From NCBI GenBank assembly GCA_002709235.1, contig PAQI01000008.1, positions 38,593-102,592 of the forward strand: DNA of 64,000 nucleotides, given 5' to 3'. The first letter of the stretch is position 1; every line of letters starts with the position of its first letter. Source of the DNA: Hirschia sp. (GTDB taxonomy: Bacteria; Pseudomonadota; Alphaproteobacteria; Caulobacterales; Hyphomonadaceae). The translations under genes were made by a program, and so were the position numbers. Positions 1-9,770 of the stretch are shown piece by piece. The notes under the pieces are model-generated. The model did not search any database. It had not been told where the DNA came from and worked only from the letters and a program-made list of their open reading frames with translations.

Positions 1-1
1 T

Positions 2-298
2 GTGTGTGATGTGCGGCTGACATTGATGAGTGCGGCGCGGCGTAATGTGATTGCTACAGAGCGTATTCGCATGACCGTGCAGAGCGACAAGAAATCTGAT
101 GAAGCGCGGGCTAATGCCGTAGCAATGGCCCTGACGCGGGCAGCCGAGCGCACGGCTGAATTCGTGCTGACCCATGCAACCCTCGACAATCGTCCTGAAC
201 GCACCAAACCACGTCCAGAAAGTGAAAGACGGGGCGATGTCGTTCCCGAGCCGATGCCGGAGGAAGATGCATTGATTGGGTCTGAAGATCAGGCCTGA
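2..298 (+). CDS. ABC-type transport auxiliary lipoprotein, C-terminal part (5' end outside window)
   Basis: The frame is open from the window edge to a TGA at 296-298, so this is the tail of a longer gene. The visible 98 residues hold a beta-strand segment, then a helix rich in Ala and Arg (about residues 32-60), then a charged Pro-rich tail. This layout resembles the end of the PqiC/YmbA-like auxiliary lipoproteins (PF03886) that work with MlaE/MlaD-type lipid transporters in the envelope. It ends 12 bases before the convergent stop of the next gene. The family call rests only on the C-terminus and on its general pattern, so it is tentative; the partner transporter genes would lie upstream of the window. 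Confidence 0.5.
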   Translation: MCDVRLTLMSAARRNVIATERIRMTVQSDKKSDEARANAVAMALTRAAERTAEFVLTHATLDNRPERTKPRPESERRGDVVPEPMPEEDALIGSEDQA

Positions 299-310
299 GC
301 AATATGCTGA

Positions 311-2491
311 TCAGCCGATAGCGGCATCCAGCAACAGATAGGCCGCCAGCCGCGGACCGGCATCCTCACGCGCACGTTCGGCATTTGCCAACACCTTCAA
401 GGCGTCGGGTTCCTCAATGGCCAGATAGCTGACAGCTGCAATGCGCAGATCTTCATCCTGACGCAATAGCCGTTCGATCTGTTGCAATTCGCCGGGGGCG
501 GCTTGCTGGATGGCGCGGCGACGCTGGCGTTCACCGCGAGTGGAAGCGGTCGCGATCCGGCGTAGGTCAGCCGAGCGGATCGCGCGCTTCAGACGGATAC
601 CCGCACGACCCAACTGGTCCACAAATGCCAGTGCGGTTTCATGACGCGATTCAGGCTCATCAATGCCGGACAACAGGTCACGCCATGTCATGGAAGCGGT
701 CGGCGCGGTGCCGATATCGGTGACTGGAGGCTCTGTGGTCTCTGTTTCGATCTGCAGCATTTCAGGCTCTGCGTGTTCGGAACCGTTGGACATACGGGGG
801 GCCACGCTGCTGGCGACAGGCTTGCCAGGTGCATTGTTACGGACCGCTTCAATCGAGCTGCGTTCGGCTTCAAGCTCCTCTTCCATGTCATCAAGCGGAT
901 CAAACGGCATCAGGCTTTGAATGGCGATGCGGTTTGATGCCTGTTTCATGGCAGTGGGTGCGGGCTCAAGAATGTCCTCATCCAGTCCCTGAGTTCCCAT
1001 GCCGGGGCCTGCCGAATGTTGTGGTCCAGACGGGGCGTAGGGCTTGTCAGGTGATCGGGCGGACGCGGCCAGCGGAGGCACCTGTGTTGAAGCGTCACCA
1101 GAAGGACCATGAGACACGGATGGCGAAACGGTTTCTGGAGCCGGGTATGAGGGGCGCTGTGGTGTGACGACGCGTGGTGGTGGTGTGACGGGCGGTGTCA
1201 CAGTGGGGCCGACACTCGCAGTTGATGTGCTGGGTGCAGGGGCTTTTGCGGGGGTGCCGATTTGGGCACCCGGCAGTACAGCATCGTCATCCATGCCAGC
1301 GAGCATTGTGGTCGCGCGTTCGATGCGGCTGCGAGCGCGTTCAAGCCCGGCTTCTGCAGCGCTGGTGGCGCGGCTGGCGGATTCAAACATGTGTGCGCTG
1401 AGTTGATCCATCCGGCGTTCGGTTTCGTCCGCATGCTTGTTTGCGGCGAGCATGGCACTGTTGACGGAGGCTTCAGCAGCGCGCGATGCGTCATTCATGC
1501 GGTCGATTGCGCGTTCGGCTGCCAGTTTGGCGCTTTCTGCCTGATTGGTCAGACGTTCAACAGTATCGCGACCACCATCCAGGGCATCATCCATGGCGGC
1601 CTTGATCGCCGCGGCTGTTGTTCGGGAGGCCTCTAGGGCAAGGTCCCCGGCTTTCACCGCATTGTCGACCGTACGCGAGGAGCCCAGCAATTGTTCATTG
1701 ATGGAGACAAGGGCTGATACCAGATTTTGTGCACGTTTGCGGGTATCTGCGGTCATCTGATCAAGCTGTGCGACGCGATTGGCAAGCGCTTTGCCGGTTT
1801 CCTCAATGTGATTGAGGCGACCATCAAGCTGCGCGCCGGCCTGTGACATCTCTTCGCGCGCCATCGCGGCAGAGCGTGAGATTTTTTCGGCATGCTTGGG
1901 CAGGGAATCAGAAATCGTGTCGAGCTGGCGGCGCAGATCGTCGGACAGGTTTGTCAGCCCGTCACGTTCGGCGGCCAGCTTGGAGCGCAGGGCTTCGCTA
2001 TCCGCACGCACAATTTCGGCGGCCTTCATGGCAGCATTGGCGCTGTCTTCCATATCGGTCTTGAGGGTCTGGATGCGCGCTTCGGCTTCGCTAAGTCGGT
2101 CATTCACATCGCTTGTGGCTTCGCGGATGGCGTCACTCAGCGAACGAATGCCCTCAGCATGGCCGCGGGCAGGGGAAAGCAGATTGCCAACGGCCTGCAT
2201 GACCAGCTGATTGGCTTCAGAGGAACGTGCAGATTCTCGCCCCATGAATCCGGCCATGATCAGCGCCATGCCGGGGGCGAAAGCTATTCCGAAGGCTCCG
2301 CCAAGTTCGGCCCAGGGCGTTTGAACGATGGTGTCGAAGCCGAATTTTCCGATAACATAGGCTGCAGCACCTGCCCACCATGCAAGAGCCAGCACGGCGC
2401 AAGCCCAGGGGATCCATCCGCCAGCGCGTCGGGCTTCCTGCAATTGCGCCTCTAGGCGCGGCTGAGTGTCTTGGCGGTCTACATCGTTCAT
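311..2491 (-). CDS. TipN-like membrane-anchored coiled-coil protein
   Basis: The 726-residue protein has two predicted membrane helices near the N-terminus (about residues 25-48 and 62-84). A long Ala/Glu/Arg-rich coiled-coil region follows (about 90-405), then a low-complexity Pro/Ser/Thr linker (about 420-510), and an Arg-rich helical C-terminal domain (about 600-726). Two N-terminal membrane spans followed by a long coiled coil is the architecture of TipN, the new-pole marker of Caulobacter that guides flagellum placement and chromosome segregation. The sequence shows only the architecture, so identity is inferred. Methyl-accepting chemotaxis-like or generic apolipoprotein-type coiled-coil proteins are alternatives; no HAMP or signalling hairpin is evident. 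It is transcribed toward the preceding lipoprotein gene. Confidence 0.5.
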   Translation of the reverse strand: MNDVDRQDTQPRLEAQLQEARRAGGWIPWACAVLALAWWAGAAAYVIGKFGFDTIVQTPWAELGGAFGIAFAPGMALIMAGFMGRESARSSEANQLVMQAVGNLLSPARGHAEGIRSLSDAIREATSDVNDRLSEAEARIQTLKTDMEDSANAAMKAAEIVRADSEALRSKLAAERDGLTNLSDDLRRQLDTISDSLPKHAEKISRSAAMAREEMSQAGAQLDGRLNHIEETGKALANRVAQLDQMTADTRKRAQNLVSALVSINEQLLGSSRTVDNAVKAGDLALEASRTTAAAIKAAMDDALDGGRDTVERLTNQAESAKLAAERAIDRMNDASRAAEASVNSAMLAANKHADETERRMDQLSAHMFESASRATSAAEAGLERARSRIERATTMLAGMDDDAVLPGAQIGTPAKAPAPSTSTASVGPTVTPPVTPPPRVVTPQRPSYPAPETVSPSVSHGPSGDASTQVPPLAASARSPDKPYAPSGPQHSAGPGMGTQGLDEDILEPAPTAMKQASNRIAIQSLMPFDPLDDMEEELEAERSSIEAVRNNAPGKPVASSVAPRMSNGSEHAEPEMLQIETETTEPPVTDIGTAPTASMTWRDLLSGIDEPESRHETALAFVDQLGRAGIRLKRAIRSADLRRIATASTRGERQRRRAIQQAAPGELQQIERLLRQDEDLRIAAVSYLAIEEPDALKVLANAERAREDAGPRLAAYLLLDAAIG

Positions 2492-2707
2492 GATGACAGC
2501 TTATATACCAATTCTGTTCCGGTGCAGACCGAACATGGGCGATAGGGTGTCATTTAGACGCCGGTTGGGGAATCCCATCACAAAACAGTTCGCGCAGTAC
2601 TAGAAAAACAGAAATCCGCTGAATATCACTTGAACAAACAACACAAATTTACACCTGTCCATTCATGTGATGGTCAGATGTTGAAGCTTGCTGATTGAAC
2701 TATTGGA

Positions 2708-2860
2708 CTAGCGGCTGAAGCCTACAGCAGGCGCGCTGATCGTTGGCTGCGATCTGGTCTCATCACTGTGATCACGTGCGGCATCGCCTTCGCTGATGCC
2801 AGCCCAGCTCATCAATACTGCAAAAATGATGTCTCTAACGGCGACAAGGATCTCGAGCAT
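2708..2860 (-). CDS. Small single-span membrane protein, unknown
   Basis: A 50-residue frame with a hydrophobic N-terminal stretch (residues 2-21) that could span the membrane, followed by a polar, acidic tail. The ATG at 2860 is preceded at about six bases by a GGGGAG ribosome site on the minus strand, which favours it over the in-frame ATG at 2890. No family is recognised. It stands alone between the TipN-like gene and the Hpt gene. The gene call depends on the ribosome site and the hydrophobic segment only, and a chance frame is possible. Confidence 0.35.
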   Translation of the reverse strand: MLEILVAVRDIIFAVLMSWAGISEGDAARDHSDETRSQPTISAPAVGFSR

Positions 2861-3097
2861 GACAGTCTCCCCACTCTCGGGCGAGAACATGCATCAGATA
2901 GCACAAAAATTCAAGCTGAAAGCTATGTAAGAAAGTTCACAATTTGGTTTGGAGTACGCGCTGACCAGTGATCGCAGGCAGGCAATTGCCGAATGCGTTA
3001 ACGAATATTTTCGAACATGGCCCGCAGAGTTCGTTCAGTTTCGAACAATGGTGCGGATGTATCAATCCTGCGCTGCATGCAAAGCGGAAATGATGTC

Positions 3098-3466
3098 ATG
3101 ACTCAGATCGACCTTGACCAGCTGAACCTGATGACAGGCGGAGATGTCGGCCTTGCGCTTGAGGTTCTGACGATCTTTCGTAGCCAGACAGACCTGTGGG
3201 GCCCTTTGCTGGACCCACAGGCTGATAATCAACAATGGGCAGATGCCTGCCATACCATAAAGGGCGCAGCACGCTCCATTGGTGCGCAAGAATTGGGCAT
3301 GGCCTGTGAAAAGGCAGAGAAACGTGGTCGTGAAGGCGGTGTCAGTCCAGTGGAAGCATCCGTACTCCTGAGTGCGGTCAAGGACGAGCTGGGCAATGCG
3401 ATGGAAGCTCTCGCAAGTGTCGAGCACCAGCTATCGGGACAGAACACGTTTCGCGCCAAGGCCTGA
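3098..3466 (+). CDS. Single-domain histidine phosphotransferase (Hpt)
   Basis: This 122-residue protein is a stand-alone Hpt domain. The phosphorylatable histidine is His52 within the motif HTIKGAARSIGA, flanked by the helices typical of the four-helix bundle. Hpt proteins carry phosphate between receiver domains of hybrid kinases and response regulators. The ATG at 3098 follows a GGAAA ribosome site; an in-frame start at 3017 would add 27 residues unlike the family. No kinase or regulator gene is adjacent, so its partners cannot be named from context. A strong terminator follows. Confidence 0.85.
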   Translation: MTQIDLDQLNLMTGGDVGLALEVLTIFRSQTDLWGPLLDPQADNQQWADACHTIKGAARSIGAQELGMACEKAEKRGREGGVSPVEASVLLSAVKDELGNAMEALASVEHQLSGQNTFRAKA

Positions 3467-3517
3467 GCTTTGATGCCCATTTGAATGGCATCGGTTCTCC
3501 TTTTTTGAAAGCCAATG

Positions 3518-3552
3518 AAAAACCCGCCCATCTGTGTGATGAGCGGGTTTTT
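3518..3552. terminator. Shared bidirectional terminator
   Basis: Perfect inverted repeat of AAAACCCGC and GCGGGTTTT around a 15-base loop, with an A run on one side and a T run on the other. It lies between the convergent Hpt and Bax-inhibitor genes and can end both transcripts. Confidence 0.85.
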
Positions 3553-3583
3553 GTATGTCCTGAACTTTCAGGTGCTTTGGAGA

Positions 3584-4318
3584 TCAGTCATCCCCGCCAC
3601 TCATCAGCGCCAGAATGAACTGGAACATGTTGACGAAGTCCAGATAGAGGCTCAGCGCGCCAAAATTCGTGGCGACTGCCATTGAGCGCTGATCACCACC
3701 AAGTTGGTAATATGTGTGCTTCAAGCGCTGGGTGTCAAAGGCTGTGAGGCCAGCAAATACCAGAACACCACCGACCGAGATGATGAAGTGCATCATTGGC
3801 GACTGCATGAACATGTTCACGACCGAAGCCAGAATGATACCGATCAGACCCATGATCAGGAAGGTCCCGAAACCAGACAGGTCCTTCTTGGTGGTGTAAC
3901 CCCAAAGGGCCAGTCCACCAAAGGCGGCTGATGTAATGGCAAATGCCTTGGCCACGATCAGCATACCGTCCGGACGACCGCCATAGACCATCAGAAGAGC
4001 ACCCATGCCGGCCCCGATCAGGGATACGACCGACCAGTAGATGATACCGGATGCGGCGGGCGAGGGGTTCTTCATCACGAAAGACGAGATCAGAAGGATC
4101 GCAATCGGTCCGAAGGCAACAACATAGTATAGAGGTGTGCCGAAAATCAGCGCGTTGATCGGCTCTACTGTCGCTGTTACAAAAGCCAATACCGCTGACA
4201 ACAGAAGTCCCAGCGCCATCTTGTTGAAGACGCCGAGCATGAAGCTGCGCAGACCTGCATCCACCGACATGTCTGTGGAGACGCCAGTCCCGCCTTGGGC
4301 ATATTGGTAGTCAGACAT
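3584..4318 (-). CDS. Bax inhibitor-1 / YccA family membrane protein
   Basis: The 244-residue protein has about seven hydrophobic helices and the conserved C-terminal FDTQRL motif followed by LYLDFVNMF. These identify the BI-1/YccA (PF01027) family. Bacterial relatives sit in the inner membrane; YccA of E. coli modulates the FtsH protease, and BsYetJ is a pH-dependent calcium leak channel. Which role applies here is not visible. The length is normal for the family. The gene stands alone, transcribed away from DUF2853 and toward the shared terminator. Confidence 0.9.
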   Translation of the reverse strand: MSDYQYAQGGTGVSTDMSVDAGLRSFMLGVFNKMALGLLLSAVLAFVTATVEPINALIFGTPLYYVVAFGPIAILLISSFVMKNPSPAASGIIYWSVVSLIGAGMGALLMVYGGRPDGMLIVAKAFAITSAAFGGLALWGYTTKKDLSGFGTFLIMGLIGIILASVVNMFMQSPMMHFIISVGGVLVFAGLTAFDTQRLKHTYYQLGGDQRSMAVATNFGALSLYLDFVNMFQFILALMSGGDD

Positions 4319-4528
4319 TTCTCATCCTTGTTCAAACCAGTGTCGCAACTACAGATGTAAGCGACCAGACGTGAATATATGCACAAACCCGGCTTTTTTC
4401 CAGCTATTCACGCGGAGTTTAGGTCCTGCACCCATTCACATGAGGATTGATCTTTTCCTACCTATGGTAAATCCTTCGCCAACGGCGCATTGATTGCCCA
4501 TGTAAAAACAATAAAAGGAGGAAAAAAC

Positions 4529-4852
4529 ATGCCGACCGGTGCTGATTATATCGAAAGCGTCCGTAAATATGCTCCGAACGCCTCCGAAGCCTGTGTTGGA
4601 AAGATTGTGCGGCATCTGGGAATAGCCTTGCAATCGCGTGATGCTTCACTGGTGTCGGCAACTGACAAGATCGAACTGGAGCGTGTGCGCGAAAAATGGC
4701 TGAAGCGCAAACTGGCTCTTGAAGGTGATGACGCTTCGCTGGATGTGGCCATTGACGAAATCTGCGAGACCATGAAGGGCGATCGCAACAAGTGCCGTGT
4801 GGTCTTTTATTATCTCCTGGCGGAGAAGTTCGGCAAACTGGACACGCTTTAG
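4529..4852 (+). CDS. DUF2853 family protein
   Basis: This 107-residue soluble protein matches DUF2853 (PF11015). It has an N-terminal helix, a central block around TDKIELERVREKWLKRKL, and the family signature near the C-terminus (RNKCRVVFYYLLAEKFGKL). The function of the family is unknown. The ATG at 4529 has an excellent AAAGGAGG ribosome site eight bases upstream, which rules out the in-frame start at 4490. It is followed 41 bases later by thpR on the same strand. Confidence 0.88.
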   Translation: MPTGADYIESVRKYAPNASEACVGKIVRHLGIALQSRDASLVSATDKIELERVREKWLKRKLALEGDDASLDVAIDEICETMKGDRNKCRVVFYYLLAEKFGKLDTL

Positions 4853-4893
4853 ACGCGTTGAATCTCTGACATGCGCCCAGAAGAGGGCTATTC

Positions 4894-5436
4894 ATGAATT
4901 ATCGTCTGTTCGCAGCACTCGACATTCCTGAAGACATCATCAACAGCCTGACGGGCATGCAAAAGGGACTGGATGGTGCCGGTTGGCGGCCGCGTGAGAA
5001 TTTTCATCTCACCTTACGTTTTTTTGGCGATTGCGATGGTGCCGATGCACGTGATCTTGATGCTGAATTGAGCCAGATCCTGAAAGCGCCGTTCAGCCTG
5101 AAACTATCAGGTGTCGGCAGTTTCGGCGGGGATGATCCGCATGCGATATGGGCGGGTGTGCAAGCCAGTGAGCCATTGACTGATCTGGCAAAGGCTTGCG
5201 ACAGGGCAGCCAAACGGTGTGGCTTCGGCAAGGACAAACACCCGTTCCGCCCGCATGTAACTCTGGCCTATCTCAGGAATTTTTCACCTTTTGCGGTTGC
5301 GGAATGGTGTCAGCGCTTCAGCGTATTCGAGACACCCCAGTTTGAGGTCGGGCATTTCACGCTGTATTCGTCCTGGCCGGGGCGGCATGCCAGTCGCTAC
5401 AAGGATGAAGCGATCTATCCACTGCTGGGCATTTAG
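4894..5436 (+). CDS. thpR: RNA 2',3'-cyclic phosphodiesterase ThpR (2'-5' RNA ligase family)
   Basis: This 180-residue protein carries the two HxTx motifs of the 2H phosphoesterases: HLTL at residues 40-43 and HVTL about 80 residues later. The two histidines act on 2',3'-cyclic phosphate RNA ends, and the enzyme also ligates tRNA halves in vitro. The start ATG at 4894 lies 41 bases after DUF2853, so co-transcription is possible. The C-terminus is the usual YxxIxxYPL type ending. The physiological substrate is not known from sequence. Confidence 0.92.
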   Translation: MNYRLFAALDIPEDIINSLTGMQKGLDGAGWRPRENFHLTLRFFGDCDGADARDLDAELSQILKAPFSLKLSGVGSFGGDDPHAIWAGVQASEPLTDLAKACDRAAKRCGFGKDKHPFRPHVTLAYLRNFSPFAVAEWCQRFSVFETPQFEVGHFTLYSSWPGRHASRYKDEAIYPLLGI

Positions 5437-5457
5437 GGCTGTGGACTTAGGAGCGGC

Positions 5458-6186
5458 TCAGGCGTCAGCGTCCTGTTTGTGGTCGGCCACACCCAAAACT
5501 TCGCCAAGGTCTGGTTTCTGGACGATTGCCACGCAAGAGGTTGGGCAGTGGGCCGCAAACCGAGCATTGTCTGCCAATGGCTGGGCTTCCTTGATGTCGA
5601 TCACCCGATTGAAATAAACCATATCACGATTCTTGTTTGCCCCGCCCTGGGGCCGCGTGAAGGTCTCGCCGGGTATATATTCCACGACCCAGACCTGAAC
5701 TTCTTCAGCTGGGGTCTGTGACAGGCGAACCGTCTCACCATCATATTCGATCGGTATGGAATAGGGCGCAGCTCTTCGAGCGACCTTGACGGCCTTGCGC
5801 TCCATGCTCTTTTCCTTGGTCGCCGAACAATGGTCTTCGCCGTGAAAGATAACCTGGGGCGTGTAGGGACCGCGACGGCCCATCGCTTTGTTATAGGCTT
5901 TCTGGCGATCACTGAATTCGGGCTTGGCGAATGTGTCGGTCCAGCCAAGATAATCCCAGTAGCCAACAGGGAAGGTCAACGCGATCACGTCATTTGATTG
6001 CGCGAAATCGGAAAACTGCTGATTGGCCTTGGGGCAGATAGAACAGGCCTGGCTGGTGTAAAGCTCAAGCAATGGCGATTGCTTGGCTTTCTGGCTGGTG
6101 CCACTTTGCGAAGGCGACTGCGCCAACGCTGCTGTACAGAGCGTTGTAAGGGCCAGACTGAGTGAAAAGAGCTTGGGTGCGTTCAT
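5458..6186 (-). CDS. Exported DUF1223 thioredoxin-fold protein
   Basis: The protein has an N-terminal signal peptide (cleavage expected after AALA, about residue 22). A DUF1223 domain (PF06764) follows, with the thioredoxin-like motif LYTSQACSICPKAN. That gives a CxxC pair (Cys-Ser-Ile-Cys), which suggests a periplasmic redox or disulfide role. Later conserved pieces include GYWDYLGWTD and GRRGPYTPQ. I chose the ATG at 6186 because it directly precedes the signal peptide; an upstream ATG at 6222 adds twelve non-signal residues. It shares strand with aconitase upstream, but a hairpin separates them. Confidence 0.88.
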   Translation of the reverse strand: MNAPKLFSLSLALTTLCTAALAQSPSQSGTSQKAKQSPLLELYTSQACSICPKANQQFSDFAQSNDVIALTFPVGYWDYLGWTDTFAKPEFSDRQKAYNKAMGRRGPYTPQVIFHGEDHCSATKEKSMERKAVKVARRAAPYSIPIEYDGETVRLSQTPAEEVQVWVVEYIPGETFTRPQGGANKNRDMVYFNRVIDIKEAQPLADNARFAAHCPTSCVAIVQKPDLGEVLGVADHKQDADA

Positions 6187-6242
6187 GACAGGAATATGCG
6201 CCTTGGCCCGGTAAATCGCCAATCAACTGGCTGTGAGCATTC

Positions 6243-6278
6243 AAAACGCCCCGCAATCGACGATATGCGGGGCGTTCT
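6243..6278. terminator. Hairpin terminator after acnA
   Basis: Perfect ten-base inverted repeat AACGCCCCGC / GCGGGGCGTT with a 12-base loop, just after the acnA stop. On the minus strand it is followed by a short T run, so it is most likely the aconitase terminator. Confidence 0.75.
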
Positions 6279-6295
6279 GAAATCATGCGGCCTGA

Positions 6296-8983
6296 TCAGC
6301 CCTTCGCGTCACGCGCGAGGTTGCGCAGAACATAGTGGAGAATGCCGCCATTGCGGTAATATTCCAGTTCGTTCTCGGTATCGATGCGCAAGGTGGCTGT
6401 GACTGTTTTGGTGTCGCCATTCTCGAACTCGATCTGAACGTCGACTTTCTGACGCGGCTGAAGATCGGCAACACCTGAGATGGAAACGAACTCATTGCCG
6501 GTCATGCCCAGATCCTTCCAGCCGGAGCCTTCAGGAAGTTGCAGTGGCAGCACACCCATACCGATCAGGTTGGAGCGGTGAATACGCTCGAAGCTGTCGG
6601 TCAGAACGGCGCGAACACCCAGCAACACGGTTCCCTTGGCGGCCCAGTCACGCGAGGAGCCGTTTCCGTAAAGGCTGCCGGCAAAGATCACCAGTTCGCG
6701 ATCTTCTGCCTGGTATTTCATGGCTGCGTCATAGATCGACATTTCTTCGCCACCGGGGAAATATTTGGTGACGCCGCCTTCAGTACCGGGAACCATCTGG
6801 TTCTTGATGCGGATATTGGCGAATGTGCCGCGCATCATGACTTCGTGGTTACCACGACGCGACCCATAGGAGTTGAACTCCAGAACAGGCACGCCTTTTT
6901 CCTGCAGATAGCGGCCAGCAGGGCTGTCGGTCTTGATGTTACCAGCCGGAGAGATGTGGTCTGTGGTGATGGAATCGCCAAACAGGCCAAGCACGCGGGC
7001 CTTGTTGATGTCATTGACACCATCAGGGTCCATAGACATGCCGGTGAAATAGGGCGGGTTGGCGATATAGGTGGATTCCGGCCAGCCATAGGTCTCGCCG
7101 CCCTTCACCTCGATAGCCTGCCAGTGTTCGTCACCCTTGAAGACGTCGCCATAACGCGCTTCGAACATTTCCGGCGTCACGCATTTGCGCATGATTTCGG
7201 TGACTTCTTCATTGCTTGGCCAGATCTCGTTGAGGAAGACGGGTTCGTTTTCCTCGTCATAGCCGACAGGGTCTGTGGTCAGGTTGATGTTCATCGATCC
7301 TGCCAGGGCGTAGGCAACGACCAGTGGTGGGGAAGCCAGATAGTTGGCGCGCACATCAGGGTTCACACGGCCCTCGAAGTTGCGGTTACCGGAAAGCACT
7401 GACGTTGCCACCAGGTCACCTTCATTGATGGCCTTGGAAATCTTGGCAGGAAGCGGACCGGAGTTACCGATACAGGTGGTGCAGCCATAACCAACCAGGT
7501 TGAAGCCCAGCGTGTCCAGATGCTCTTGAAGGCCGGCCTTTTTCAGATAGTCCGTCACAACCTGCGATCCGGGTGCCAGTGATGTCTTCACCCATGGCTG
7601 GACGGTCAGATTGCGTTCGGCAGCCTTCTTGGCGACCAGACCGGCGGCAATCAACACGGATGGGTTGGAGGTGTTGGTACAGGAAGTAATCGCCGCAATC
7701 ACGACATCGCCGTGACCGATGGAATATTCCTCACCCTCGACTTTCACGCGCTTGTGGGCAACGTCGAGTTTCTTGAACTCCTTGTCCAGCGATTGCACGA
7801 AGGCATCGGCCGCGTCGTCCAGAATGATGCGGTCCTGTGGGCGCTTGGGCCCGGCGATGGATGGGCGAACCGTGGAAATGTCCAGTTCCAGCGTGTCGGA
7901 ATAGACCGGGTCGGTCATCTCTGCGCGCCACATTCCTTGTGCCTTGGCGTAGGCTTCGACCAGTGCGACCTGATCGGCGCTGCGGCCAGATGTCGTCAGA
8001 TAGGTGAGGGTCTCGTCATCAACCGGGAAGAAGCCACAAGTGGCACCATATTCCGGGGCCATGTTGGAGATCGTGGCTTCATCTTCCAGCGACAGGTTCG
8101 CGAGGCCGGGGCCATAAAATTCAACGAACTTGCCGACAACGCCCTTCTGGCGAAGCATGTCCACGACGGTCAGAACGAGGTCGGTCGCGGTAATGCCTTC
8201 GCTCATCTTGCCGGTCAGCTTGAAGCCGATGACTTCGGGGATCAGCATGGAGACCGGCTGGCCGAGCATGGCGGCTTCAGCTTCGATACCACCAACACCC
8301 CAACCCAGAACCGACAGGCCGTTGACCATTGTGGTGTGAGAATCGGTTCCCACACAGGTGTCAGGGTAAGCGACGGTCACACCGTCTTCTTCCTTGGTCC
8401 ATACGGTGCGGGCCAGATATTCCAGGTTCACCTGGTGACAGATACCTGTACCGGGAGGCACGGCACGGAAGTTTTCAAAAGCCGTTTGACCCCATTTGAG
8501 GAACTCGTAACGCTCCTTGTTGCGTTCATATTCGCGCTCGACATTCTGCTCGAATGCGGCAGCGGTCCCGAAATTGTCGACCATCACCGAGTGGTCGATG
8601 ACGAGGTCTACAGGCACAAGCGGGTTGATGGCCTTGGGGTCGGCTCCAAGTGCCTTGGCGGCGTCACGCATGGCAGCGAGGTCAACCACAGCAGGCACAC
8701 CGGTGAAATCCTGCATCAATACGCGCGCAGGGCGGTAGGCAATCTCATGCTGGGCTTCGCCCTTGTCCTTCAGCCAGTTGGCAAAAGCCTGAATGTCCGC
8801 TTTGGTGACGGTAACGCCGTCTTCATTGCGAAGCAGGTTTTCCAAAAGGACCTTGAGAGAGGCGGGGAGCGCCGAGACGTCGCCGAGGCCATTCTTTGAT
8901 GCGGCCTCAAGACTGTAATAAACGTAGGATTTTCCGTTTACGGTGAGTTCGCTGCGTGATTTGAAACTGTCCAGGGACGGCAT
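6296..8983 (-). CDS. acnA: Aconitate hydratase AcnA
   Basis: The 895-residue enzyme interconverts citrate and isocitrate in the TCA cycle and possibly methylisocitrate. The iron-sulfur ligands are visible as SCTNTSNPS and [14 protein letters not shown], and the swivelling C-terminal domain contains [14 protein letters not shown]. Length and motifs fit the AcnA/IRP-like class rather than AcnB. I chose the ATG at 8983; two upstream ATGs at 8995 and 9037 are in frame but would give an atypical N-terminus. A GGAAGG site lies about 12 bases before 8983. It is divergent from the ccm operon, an arrangement common in Alphaproteobacteria. Confidence 0.97.
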   Translation of the reverse strand: MPSLDSFKSRSELTVNGKSYVYYSLEAASKNGLGDVSALPASLKVLLENLLRNEDGVTVTKADIQAFANWLKDKGEAQHEIAYRPARVLMQDFTGVPAVVDLAAMRDAAKALGADPKAINPLVPVDLVIDHSVMVDNFGTAAAFEQNVEREYERNKERYEFLKWGQTAFENFRAVPPGTGICHQVNLEYLARTVWTKEEDGVTVAYPDTCVGTDSHTTMVNGLSVLGWGVGGIEAEAAMLGQPVSMLIPEVIGFKLTGKMSEGITATDLVLTVVDMLRQKGVVGKFVEFYGPGLANLSLEDEATISNMAPEYGATCGFFPVDDETLTYLTTSGRSADQVALVEAYAKAQGMWRAEMTDPVYSDTLELDISTVRPSIAGPKRPQDRIILDDAADAFVQSLDKEFKKLDVAHKRVKVEGEEYSIGHGDVVIAAITSCTNTSNPSVLIAAGLVAKKAAERNLTVQPWVKTSLAPGSQVVTDYLKKAGLQEHLDTLGFNLVGYGCTTCIGNSGPLPAKISKAINEGDLVATSVLSGNRNFEGRVNPDVRANYLASPPLVVAYALAGSMNINLTTDPVGYDEENEPVFLNEIWPSNEEVTEIMRKCVTPEMFEARYGDVFKGDEHWQAIEVKGGETYGWPESTYIANPPYFTGMSMDPDGVNDINKARVLGLFGDSITTDHISPAGNIKTDSPAGRYLQEKGVPVLEFNSYGSRRGNHEVMMRGTFANIRIKNQMVPGTEGGVTKYFPGGEEMSIYDAAMKYQAEDRELVIFAGSLYGNGSSRDWAAKGTVLLGVRAVLTDSFERIHRSNLIGMGVLPLQLPEGSGWKDLGMTGNEFVSISGVADLQPRQKVDVQIEFENGDTKTVTATLRIDTENELEYYRNGGILHYVLRNLARDAKG

Positions 8984-9119
8984 GAGCAAAAGCATCCTTC
9001 CGGTATGTGGTGAAAGGGTCGCGGGTGTCAAAAACACTCGCTTCTGTATAGTTGTGCGGCTCTGTTAGCCGGAAAGCTCGCTAAACTCAATTCCGCCCAA
9101 GGTCATACGGGACGACAAA

Positions 9120-9770
9120 GTGGCAAATTCTTTCACAATCGCCTTGAAACTGGACGATCTGGCTGCTGTTCGCGGTTACAGGACGCTATTTGAAGGCATG
9201 TCGCTGGCGCTTGATCCGGGCAGCCTTCTTGAACTTCGCGGGCTCAATGGTGCTGGAAAGTCGACATTTCTACGGATTCTGGCAGGTCTTACGCGTCCTG
9301 CTGCGGGTAAAATTGACTGGCTTTGTGCTAGCGAGGATCATGCATTTCGTCATTTTCTGGGTCATCTTGATGCGATCAAGCCTCAGGAGACGGTCCGTCA
9401 GCAGGCCATGTTCTGGGCATCCTTCCTGGGCGTTGCCGATTCGCGGCATTCGGCACGAGAGGCATTGAAGGTGGTGGGGCTGGCAAACCGGGCGGATGTG
9501 CCGGGTCGGGGATTATCAGCCGGCCAAAGACGTCGCTTGGCGCTGACACGGCTGGTCATGGCACCGCGTGCGGTCTGGCTTCTGGATGAACCGCTGGCGG
9601 CACTTGATGCAGATGGCCAGACCATGGTGCGCGATTTGATCAAAGATCATCGCAAGCAGGGCGGGCTGGTCATTGCGGCCATGCATGGCGAAGGTTTCGA
9701 AAATGCGCAAATACTGGATATGGGTGAATTCACGCCGCGCCAGTCTGCTGTAACGGATGAGGTCGCTTGA
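9120..9770 (+). CDS. ccmA: Heme exporter ATP-binding protein CcmA
   Basis: This 216-residue ABC ATPase has Walker A GLNGAGKST, signature LSAGQRRR and Walker B VWLLDEP. It belongs to the CcmABCD complex; ATP hydrolysis by CcmAB releases holo-CcmE from CcmC during cytochrome c maturation. The start is GTG at 9120; no in-frame ATG precedes the Walker A region at a suitable place. It opens an operon with ccmB, whose ATG overlaps this stop by one base, and is read away from acnA. Confidence 0.96.
   Translation: MANSFTIALKLDDLAAVRGYRTLFEGMSLALDPGSLLELRGLNGAGKSTFLRILAGLTRPAAGKIDWLCASEDHAFRHFLGHLDAIKPQETVRQQAMFWASFLGVADSRHSAREALKVVGLANRADVPGRGLSAGQRRRLALTRLVMAPRAVWLLDEPLAALDADGQTMVRDLIKDHRKQGGLVIAAMHGEGFENAQILDMGEFTPRQSAVTDEVA

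Noticed and set aside
2768-2971. 67-residue plus-strand frame opposite the small membrane protein
   Set aside because: No ribosome site, no hydrophobic or family pattern, and it overlaps a better-supported minus-strand frame.
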